NCBI GenBank assembly: GCA_030704615.1
Contig: CM060733.1
Span: 17,298,001 to 17,362,000, forward strand
Direction of reading: 5' to 3'
DNA length: 64,000 nucleotides
From: Takakia lepidozioides
Lineage: Eukaryota; Streptophyta; Takakiopsida; Takakiales; Takakiaceae
In this document: piece by piece, positions 9,716-18,489 of the stretch
Layout: each line of letters opens with the position of its first letter
How positions within the stretch are numbered: the stretch's first letter is position 1
Made by a program: the position numbers and the translations under genes
Notes under the pieces: generated by a model
Seen by the model: only the letters and a program-made list of their open reading frames with translations
Told to the model about the DNA's origin: nothing
The model's database searches: none

Positions 9716-10768
9716 ACTGATTTTTGACATCTTCATCCAAAACTTATATTAATTGTCATTTAATATGTCATGGGCCCACATGGCAATTGGTGCCAAAATG
9801 TCTAGAGGGGTGAAGGGAAAGGTGTCCATGGAACCACCTTTCTCATTTTTAAGGGGCGATTCCCTCCTGGGGGGCTTGCTTGGGGGGGCGTTTAGGAGTG
9901 CCCATGGAACACGGCTCTAAGTAGCCAGCTCTTGCGAGCTGAAGAGGACCAAGCCCAATACCTAAGCTACACCAATCCTAATACTATGCATCCGAGATGA
10001 GAGGCATGAAAAAACCTCGGTGGGAAAACCTTACTTTGCAATGTGAGTGAAGGACAAAACCCACCGGAGGAAAAACCCCAATCAATGTGATGTGTGTTAT
10101 CACAATCGACGCCCTTAAGTAATATACTGGTGGAGTAGTAAAATCAAAATCAAAATGTTGGCAGCTCCACTCTGCTAATATAGAAGACCACTGACATGGC
10201 CTAAAAACCCGAACAAACTACATGAAAGCTTACCTACACTCAAGACCACTTGGGGGTTAGAACCACACTCCTCTAAGTGCATGTCTTTGCATACACACTT
10301 TGTTTTCAGCTCTCTTCTGTGCATGATTTTAATTGGGCACTACTTAGCTCATACATTTGTTTTGTTGTTCATTGTTTTTCCTGCGCATCTTCTCTTTGTA
10401 GAACTATGTCGCTGCACGGTTTTGTTGCTCGTTAGGACAATTCCAAGTCCCTTCCATTCATGGTACATTAGGTTGCTTTCAATGTTGCTATGTTTCTTGT
10501 GATTATGGTAGTTTAGGTTTCAATGTTGATTTGAATGAGCTGTGCATGTTGGGAACTAAGGGCGGGGATACCTGGGCGCAAGTGGCTACATCGTGGGATG
10601 TTTGAGTGAATCATTTTTATTGTATTTGTCTGCACCACGCTACTCCCGACTTGGCTTGCACATCCACAAGGCCATAATTTCAGGTACGTGTTTAGACATC
10701 AAGTAGCCAAGGTCATTGGGTAGAGAAAGCGAAAGGAGGGTGACGTGACTGGATTTGCAGAAGCCATC
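9716..10768. other. Non-genic stretch
   Basis: No gene is supported. A sequence near 9845-9925 (GGGGGGCGTTTAGGAGTG... CGGCTCT) is loosely related to the right end of MITE-like copy 1, so related element remnants may continue here. The 73-residue open frame at 10281-10502 is hydrophobic and shows no family signature. Confidence 0.4.
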
Positions 10769-10855
10769 TGTCGTGCGCATACGTATCGCTACACAACTAC
10801 ATCGTTGTCCAAACTACACCACACATATATGCACAATAAAGTAGTCTGCCACAAT
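10769..10855 (+). repeat. 87-bp direct repeat, copy 1
   Basis: The block starting TGTCGTGCGCATACGTATCG and ending GTAGTCTGCCACAAT recurs almost unchanged at 11208-11294. Only two bases near the middle (TCGTTGTCC against TTGCTGTCC) clearly differ. About 352 bp separate the copies. Confidence 0.8.
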
Positions 10856-11207
10856 GATTGGAAACTAGATTCACACTGTTGACACAGAAACACTCAATAC
10901 AACACAATTACTCATTAAAACTAAGAGTCGGGCCAGGGGCACCCCAAGCTATGGGGACTCCACCCCACAACGTCTTATTCTCCCTTCATAAAGACACTCA
11001 GATTCTAAGCAGAGAAGGAGCTCGGTCGTGCAGGCTCAACTCGAGAGAGATGAGCCGCACGATTGACGCTCTCGTGAAGATAAGATGGTTCAGGTGTCAA
11101 GCTAAACTTGACACCTAACTTAACACTTGAACTAAATCCAAGTGTTAAATACAAATAACTAGATTTATTCTAGTTAGTTTCACACTGTGTTTATTTAACT
11201 TGACAGT

Positions 11208-11294
11208 TGTCGTGCGCATACGTATCGCTACACAACTACATTGCTGTCCAAACTACACCACACATATATGCACAATAAAGTAGTCTGCCACAAT
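11208..11294 (+). repeat. 87-bp direct repeat, copy 2
   Basis: This is the second copy of 10769-10855. The spacer between the copies is AT-rich, has no coding content and contains a short palindrome (AACTAGATTTATTCTAGTT) near 11157. The arrangement could be a small terminal-repeat (TRIM-like) element or a local duplication. Confidence 0.8.
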
Positions 11295-11552
11295 CGCCCC
11301 CCTAGTTGGTGGATAGGTCCCTCTCACTCCAGATAGCTACAAGATGTAATAGCCACAGCCGTACTAAGTCCTCTATCATTGTCCCTATTGTACTCAAACT
11401 CTATAGACCAAGAGACCGGGTACAAGAGTAGCCCCATCGTTAGTCGCCGTCTTGCAATCTGTGAACTTGAGCTAGGATCTCGTGTGTTCAAGGTCTCCTA
11501 GTAGCTTGGCCTTGCATTTCTTGTTAGCCTTCCATGGTTGTATCCACTACCA
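11295..11552. other. Non-genic stretch
   Basis: No feature seen. Confidence 0.4.
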
Positions 11553-11771
11553 CTATCCAATGCAATGCGGACATAACCGATCCCCATCAGGAACCATCTC
11601 AAGAGGTGGAGTCAAGCATCTCATATGCCAACCTCTAGAGCATTGATCACACACCAGCATGGTGGCTGCCCCTCCAGCAGACCCACACAACATGCACCTC
11701 AAACTTGCAGGTACCACTGCCAGGTTTGGGTCAACCTTTCCATCAACATTTGGAAGGTGACATGGGCGCAA
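11553..11771 (-). pseudogene. Isolated PHD finger fragment
   Basis: The 72-residue minus-strand frame contains CMLCGSAGG, MLVCDQCSRGWHMRCL, then PPLEMVPDGD and LCPHC. This gives the Cys4-His-Cys3 order of a PHD zinc finger, a domain that in known proteins reads histone H3 tails. The conserved hydrophobic/aromatic residue before the final Cys pair is Leu here. No start, partner domain or splice sites could be tied to it, and neighbouring frames contain nothing recognisable. It may be a single exon of a larger gene or a PHD module carried by a transposon. Recognition of the fold is firm; the gene status is not. Confidence 0.55.
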
Positions 11772-12292
11772 TTACGCACATGGTCCTTCCAAATCATGCC
11801 ATCCCGACTGTGTGGGAACAACATCTGCAGAGGGAACGTGTTACTTCAGGGATGACGGTTAGTTAGTTAGGTGGTTAGAACAGCTTGCGGGTAGATTAGG
11901 CAGGGCGGCAACATGAAGATGATCACTTCTTGGGGAGAGCGACTTGGTCAGAGGGAGAGGAGATGAAGCGGAGAGCGGGAAACGGCGAAGATGGGAAGAT
12001 GACTTGATCGATGCTTAATTCATGCAAGCTGCAGAATCATACAGTAGGGCAGATTAGGGACACCATGGCATTGACCTGATACTTGATAAATCTTAATCTG
12101 ATACTTATTCGATACAATCACACTGTGTAGAGAGACATGAGTGAAGATCTGGAATGAATGGATGAGTGAATGGAACGTGGTAGTTACTGAAGCAATCGGA
12201 TGCTTCAGTATACACAGTAAGATAATTTGCTAACATAAAGGCAAGAAGAAATACAAATAGGAAGCACGACCATGATTCACTAGCTGTAGGTC
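11772..12292. other. Non-genic stretch
   Basis: No gene, RNA or repeat was supported here. Confidence 0.4.
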
Positions 12293-12712
12293 ATGACTAA
12301 TTGTTCTGAGCGGGCTGAGTGCTTAGAGATATCCAACTCTTCTATCTTGGAGTTTCCCCCTTGGATATCGAAGGGATGGGTGAGTAAAAGCCGCTCGACA
12401 TTTGGCGACCATACTGGGGAACTGGGTCATGAACAACCAGATGTGACAGGCATCTGGTGGGATCATGGTGGTTGGAGAATTAAAGAATTTGATGTGAATC
12501 AAATTCCCTGTGGAACTGAGAATGAAAGATTGTCCAAACAATTCTTTCAGAGGTTCCTGGAATTGCCAGACGGTTGTAAAGAAAACATTCTTAAGAGAGT
12601 GCATGATGCTGACCCTGAGTGGGGTCTGGAGAAAGGAGTGATAAAGATTTATCAGGTGGCCTGTAGAGGAAGATCACGTTGGTTACCAACACTGGTTTAT
12701 GTGATAGTGTAG
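12293..12712 (+). CDS. Unassigned 139-residue open frame
   Basis: The frame gives a hydrophilic protein with paired Trp residues (TGIWWDHGGWRIKEFDV) and a C-terminal helix-like stretch (LSKQFFQRFLELPDGCKENI). No family is recognised. It lies just upstream of the tandem repeats that lead into the gypsy 5' LTR. It might be a leader ORF of an LTR element, as also seen at 15063-15405, or a fragment of an unrelated gene. The first codon is GTG or similar rather than a clear ATG, so the true start is uncertain. Confidence 0.25.
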   Translation: MTNCSERAECLEISNSSILEFPPWISKGWVSKSRSTFGDHTGELGHEQPDVTGIWWDHGGWRIKEFDVNQIPCGTENERLSKQFFQRFLELPDGCKENILKRVHDADPEWGLEKGVIKIYQVACRGRSRWLPTLVYVIV

Positions 12713-12954
12713 TGTGAATGCAGGGGTAAAAATTCAAATTTGGCATCAGGTTTCGGCACTACTACAAAGGGAGTGCCCTTCGTGCTAATGAAGGGGAGGA
12801 ATTGTCCATAACTTGAGGTAATTCCATGGAAAAACTATGCTATTGATCTGCCAAGAACAAAATATGGCTAAGTTATGACATGCACCTTTTTCATCCCTAG
12901 GATGAATGATTTTCATCCATGATGTTGAACCCTAGAAGCAGGATGTGAAATTCG
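12713..12954. other. Non-genic stretch before the tandem repeats
   Basis: No supported feature. It may belong to the upstream, unshared part of the gypsy LTR. Confidence 0.3.
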
Positions 12955-13590
12955 AAGGGGAAGAGTGCGTGCATCTTTTCGCAGCTGCTGCAGTGGTGTT
13001 GGCAGCACAGGATATCTGAGAAAGTTCCACCTACGCAAAGGGTATCAGCTTGCTTTAAAGAGAAACGTTAAGAGCTCCTGCTTGGCTTTCTGTGCAAGAA
13101 GAAGCGGTGCCGCCTTCTTCGTAAGCAATGATAAAACCTGAGGGATCAAGTTTGTGATAAGGGCGGTGCACCACTGCTGTCGCCATTGTCTTGATGAGCA
13201 CATTAATGAGGAGATGGAGCGGCTCAGCAGGTGTTGGGGGATGAGAAGTGCAGGCTGGTGTGTATAGCGCCTCAGGTTGTCTGTGATCAAATCTTGTAGC
13301 TGCTGTCTGTTTTAGAGCTTTAGGACCAGATCACTTTGTGAGGGAAGAGTGTAAGCATCTTTTCGCAGCTGCTGCAGTGGTGTTGGCAGTACAGCATATC
13401 TTAGGAAGTTCCACCTACGCAAAGGGAATCAGCTTGCCTTAAAGAGCGACGTTAAGGGATCTGGCTTGGCATTCTGTGCAAGAGGAAGCGGTGCCGCCTT
13501 CTGGTGTGTATGGCGCTTAAGCTATCTATAATTAAGTTTTGTATCTGCTCTCTGTCTTAAGGGCTGTAGGACCAGATCACTTCATAGGGA
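12955..13590 (+). repeat. Two-unit tandem repeat overlapping the gypsy 5' LTR start
   Basis: Unit 1 (about 12955-13343) and unit 2 (about 13344-13590) share GAAGAGTG, then CATCTTTTCGCAGCTGCTGC, GTTCCACCTACGCAAAGGG, AAGCGGTGCCGCCTTCT, GGTGTGTAT(A/G)GCGC and TAGGACCAGATCACTT. Unit 1 has an extra stretch of about 120 bp in its middle. The end of unit 2 is also the first 45 bases of the sequence shared by the two gypsy LTRs, so the repeat straddles the apparent LTR boundary. Confidence 0.7.
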
Positions 13591-15024
13591 AGAAATGCAC
13601 ATGTAGAAGGATAGGGTAGAGGTTGGCAGGCACAAGGATGTGCCAGCAGCTGAAGCAGAGCCGTCATGCCTTAATGAGGACTGGAATCACGATAAGAAGA
13701 AATGTCGGAAATGGCTGACGAGGGAGATGACAAGGTGCCTTCTTGACAGGCAGACCCACCGCTTCAATGAGTATAAGACAGATAAGTTCGAAGAGTGTTG
13801 GCTTCCTTTTTTTGGCACTTAGGAATGACTGTGTGAAGTTTTTGGAACTGTCTCTTGTTTCTATAGAAAGGGACAGAAATGTGAGGAGTGGAGAGCTTTT
13901 GGAGAATGGAATGAAGGCACTGGAATTCAAACCAGGATGATGTGGAGATGGATGCACCTGTTGTTTCATTGTCATTAGGAAAATGAGAGGGGACAGGGAT
14001 ATCTCATCTCAGGGTTAGGATGGTTGCTATTGTTGTGTTCTTTTTCCTTATTTTTTGTGTCTTCAGCCAGCAAAACAAGGCGGCCCTGGATGCTAGAACC
14101 TTGAGAAGGGATGATGTGGATGGGAAGGAAGGTCAATACTGTTTTGGGGTGTGGATCTGATTTGTAGAGGTGTTCCAAACATATGAATGACTGAAGTTCG
14201 CAGTTGAGGAGAAAAAGAGAGCTGACAGGGGGTGTGATTTGAGTTCTGTAGAAGGGTTGTGAAGCACCTTGGCCAAATACATCCACTGAGAGAAGGGCAG
14301 AGCAAGGATCAGTCATTGGAGAGAGAGAGAGAGAGAAGGACGGAAGGGCAGATCATATCTCGTGTGACAGAGGTTGACTTCAATGATGGAAGCACTGGAT
14401 GCCTGGCTGGATGTGCATTGCATTGCATTGTAGACGTGTTGTTGTGGAAAAGTGAGGGAATCACACACAAAGGAGAAAAAGATAGTGAGAGAAAGAAAAA
14501 GTGAAAGAGGGAGAAAGGGTGATGAGAGATGGATAAAAAGGAGAGGTAAGGTCAAGAAGACATGAACCCTGAATGGTCAAACTAGTGGGCCTGCAGTCCA
14601 TGGCAGATCTGAGTTGCCCATCCACCTAGACCGAGCTCTCATTACAAACTGAAAGGGGCTTCCGACGTGTTGCTGACTAAGGGAACTGCCCACTAGGGCA
14701 GTGTTTCATCACTGACATAGGGCTGATTGCATCGCTGAATACATCATGGCAGCAGGGCTGGTGCTGTATCTGCAAGTAGAGGATGTCGAGTAAAAGGTGA
14801 AACCAAGAGTGAACGTACAACATTTGGCTCCCCATCCATGTCTTCTCTTCCGCTGCGGCGTGGATGAGGATTGCTTGAACTCTGATCACGAAGGAGCTGA
14901 GGGAAACCCACAGCCAAGTGACGACAGTTGGACAGACTAGAACAACGTTTCTTTCTTTTGCTCCGCTTAGAATGGAGGGGAGCACAATTAGAATTATACA
15001 GAAGGGGATTCACGCCCCTTCTTT
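13544..15024 (+). repeat. Gypsy element 1, 5' LTR
   Basis: This block matches 21310-22792 almost base for base. It begins TCTGCTCTCTGTCTTAAGG and ends CACGCCCCTTCTTT. The copies differ by a handful of substitutions and by one GA unit in the (GA)n run near 14320. Matching open frames inside both LTRs are not treated as genes. Confidence 0.9.
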
Positions 15025-15036
15025 TGGTATCAGAGC
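15025..15036 (+). promoter_or_regulatory. Primer-binding site, initiator tRNA-Met type
   Basis: TGGTATCAGAGC lies immediately after the 5' LTR. This is the usual plant retrotransposon primer-binding site, complementary to the 3' end of initiator tRNA-Met, where minus-strand DNA synthesis starts. Confidence 0.9.
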
Positions 15037-15062
15037 TGATGTTAAATCTTGGTTTCTACTAG

Positions 15063-15405
15063 CTAGGGATCTTTGACTGGTATTGATGGTTTGATGGCAG
15101 GAAGAGACCACACACTGATTCCTGATGAACCAAGCATTGGAGATGTGCTGATTTGCTTCAGCAGACGTACACCAAATGCACACGCAGACCCTTGTTTGTA
15201 CTTCTTCAACCCTGCTTGGAGAATAGCGAATGGTGATTTATGTCTTAGAGTGATACATACTGGTGGAAGAACAACCATAGCACTTTGGATAAGAGAGTTA
15301 GGAAGGTGGGTGAAGATAAATACCATGGCACGAGAGGTGACATGGGGAGGGAGAGTAGAGATGTTGCGAAATGGACAGTGGGAGTGGTATAGAGGTCAAC
15401 ATTAA
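15063..15405 (+). CDS. Leader ORF between primer-binding site and gag
   Basis: A 110-residue frame (DEPSIGDVLICFSRRTPNAH, YFFNPAWRIANGDLCLRVIH, WIRELGRWVKINTM) lies in the leader of gypsy element 1, ending 71 bp before the gag ATG. It has balanced composition and Trp-rich segments. No family is recognised. It may be a captured or element-specific extra ORF, or a chance frame. Confidence 0.35.
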
Positions 15406-15476
15406 GGGAGTTGCAGGAAAATTAGAGTCAGAATTAGGTGTTGAAACAGTTTGAACTTTGACTAGAGAATAGAAGG

Positions 15477-18470
15477 ATGACCAGTCCAACCAGCATAGAT
15501 GCGCCTTATCATGGTAGGAATAGTGAGGATGTAAATGCCTGGCTGGAGAGAATTCAGATGGAGGCAGATGTCAGGGATTTGAATGAGGACAAAACTTTCA
15601 AGGTAGCAAGGCTCAACCTGAGAGCCAAGGCTGATGAATGGTACCGTAAACAAAACCCTAGACCAAACAACTGGGTGGACTTCAGGGCAGCAATTTCAGC
15701 CAAGTTTGGTATCGTTGACTTGGCAGAAATCAGGCTAAGAATGGATACCATTAAACAGGAGAGTAGACAAAGGGTTCAAACATACTTCGATAGGTTGAAC
15801 CGGTTATTTATAAGAAGTGGGGCGTCTGATTTGGAACAGAGGCATAGATTTGCAGTAGGTTTGAGACCAGAAATAGCAAGAGTAATGCTGGGCAGGCACT
15901 TCCTTGATGTAGAGGAAGCACTTGACACAGCCATTGAGATTGAAAGGGGCCTGGGAAAGTTAGGGGAAATACCTCTAGAGCCATTGGAAGGAGATGATAC
16001 AGATGAGTCAGTTGTGTTTGTTAACCCTGTGGACAGAAGACTTGATCAGCTGAACACTACCCTACAGAAGTACTTTGATAGGGGACCAGTCATAGGAGAA
16101 AGCTCGGGATCTAGAACACCACCTCGTGTTCGCCTTTGTAATGTTTGTCACAAAGAAGGTCACATAGCTGCATATTGTCCTGAAGGAAGAACCCCAGCTA
16201 AGTGTGACAAATGTCACCGGTTCGGGCATTCCACGGAAATGTGTGGTGTGAGATGCAACTTTTGCAAGCTACTCGGGCATACGGAGAGTGAGTGCAGTAG
16301 AAAACTCGACCAGACTATGATGGGAACTCCGGGAACTAACTTTGTAGATGTGTTCTATGATGATGAGGATGATGTACTCGCAGAACTGACAAATCTGATG
16401 TCACAAAATAGTATCAATGAAGTCAGACTTCCAAGGACACGTATCCCTGTCCAGAGTCCGATTGTTGAACCTACAGGGTCACCAGAAAGGAATAGTGAGA
16501 GCAGTGAACAGCCAAGCAGGACCAAGGGTGAAATCTACCCAAAGAACAATTTCAAGACTGCCATAGAAGGAGGTACGAAATCCAGAATCTTGAACCACTT
16601 CTACAAAGGGAGAATCTTGTTGTCTCCCATGGATCTAATCATGACTGTGCCCGGAGAGCTAGACAAATTGAAAGGGCTGGTCAAAGTGGTGGAAAGGGCA
16701 ATGGTACAACAAAGTAAGACAACTCACAGTGTAGAAGTTGTGAAGGATGTACCAAGGCCTTTGTACTCAGCACACGCTGAACCCACGATCTCGTATGCTT
16801 ATACTGGTAAGGTTAAAGCGCTTCATGTAATGATTACAATGGGAGATTACCAAGTATTAGGCCAGATTGACACTGGTGCCATGCTTTCTGTAATATCAGC
16901 TAGTACAGTCAGGGATCTTGGTTTGATGGGATCTGTCATTACTAGTAAGGATGTGAATTACAGAGTAGCCTCAGGTGCTCTTGAGACTGCAATGGGCAGA
17001 CTTGAGGACATCAAGGTCAAAGTAGGAGAACTGACCAATCGTTTGTCCTTTATGGTGGTGAACACGGATACATATCACATGCTGCTGGGATTAGACTTTC
17101 TCAAAAAGTTTGGCGCTGTAGTGGACACCGAAGCTGAAACAATTCGCGTACGCTATGGGCCAGGAAAGGATTTTGCTCACTTCCCTTTGCACACCATCAA
17201 TTATAATGAGCCTGCAGTTACCAAAACAGCCTACCATAGAGGGGTCGAGAGTAGAATGAGATATGCAAGCAGTACGTCAGCAGGTAATGTCTTAACCCTG
17301 ACGTCAGATGAACAGTACCTAGGCTTGTGGGAGAAGAAAAGAAAACCAGAGGAAGAATATGAGGACACGGAGGAAGCATCCTCAGGTTCTGACACCTCTA
17401 AATCTGATAAAGGTGAGGAGATGGGAGGCTCTGAGGAGAGTAAGGAGGTAGAAACAGCACTGAGGGATGTTGAGGAAATAATAGACGATGTCAACCTAGG
17501 GGAGGACTTGTTCGAGGACCAAGGGATGTCTGAACTCCTTCAGGAAGAGACCCATAAGAGCATGGCTGCTGCCATAATACAGGAAGCTTACCAGAAAGCT
17601 TGGAATGGTGAACTAGGGAACAACAACCTAGAAATAGAGGATGACTTCCATGATTGGAATCAGGTTGTCACACAAGAGGAAGGACAGAGAATGGCTAACT
17701 CTGTAAGCCAGGTGGAGGGAAAGAATTGGGAACCCAGTCAAGAGGAAGAAATGGAGAGTCGTTGGAGAAGTCTGAAATCCAGACTGCACATCAACCCAGA
17801 ACTGGCCCCAGAACATAGGATAGAGCTGGAGCAAGAGTTGAAAGCAAACCAGGAATGCTTTGCTCTTAGCAAGGCTGACTTGGGATACTGCAATGAGGTG
17901 GAACACACAATTGACACACAAGGTTTTCCCCCTTGCAGAAGTCGTCCCAGCCGCCTATCAGAATGGGAGGAAGACGAGGTCCAAGGACAAATTGAGACTT
18001 TGATCTCACAAGGCAAGATGAGAGAGAGTAGTTCAGAATGGTCGTGTCCAGTTACCCTTCCGCCAAAAAAGGATGGATCCAAGCGGTTTTGTGGTGATTT
18101 TAGGCCAGTAAACCGTTTAACCAGAAGGGACTCTTACCCTATGCCATTAATTCAGGATGTTTTAAACCAGTTGGGGAAAGCCAAGTGGTTTTCTGCGCTG
18201 GATTTACAATCTGGTTTTTGGCAGATCAAAATGGACGACCGAGACATAAGCAAAACAGCAGTGATCACAAAGAAGGGATTGTATGAATGGCTAGTCATGC
18301 CATTCGGGCTAAAAAATGCCACTGCTACCTTTCAGAGAACAATGAATAGGGTTCTCAAGGAAGAAATCAAAGATTGTGCTAAAGTTTTTGTAGATGACGT
18401 CAATATCCATAGCAAGGACTGGGGAGATCACGTGGGACATATAAAGAGAGTACTGAGCAAGGAAATTCAA
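15477..18470 (+). pseudogene. Gypsy element 1 gag-protease-reverse transcriptase
   Basis: The frame starts at ATG 15477. Residues about 1-165 are a retrotransposon gag domain (ADEWYRKQNP, RRFAVGLRPEI-like FAVGLRPEIARVML). Three CX2CX4HX4C zinc knuckles lie at about 220-273 (CNVCHKEGHIAAYC, CDKCHRFGHSTEMC, CNFCKLLGHTESEC). An aspartic protease motif QIDTGAMLSVIS is near residue 462. The RT spans about 815-1000, with RFCGDFRPVNRLT, FSALDLQSGFWQI, MPFGLKNATATFQR and the catalytic FVDDV in place of the usual Y(L/V)DD. The reading frame is lost after HIKRVLSKEIQ at about 18468, at an ATTCA microrepeat, where the end of RT/connection is deleted. An acidic spacer (residues about 620-690) separates protease from RT. 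Confidence 0.9.
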
Positions 18471-18489
18471 TTCAATTCAATTCATTTGC

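Noticed and set aside
14310-14345. (GA)n microsatellite as a feature of its own
   Set aside because: It lies inside the gypsy LTRs in both copies and explains only their 2-bp length difference.
13640-14555. Small open frames repeated at 21.4-22.3 kb
   Set aside because: They recur only because they lie in the two LTRs. None shows a protein family signature.
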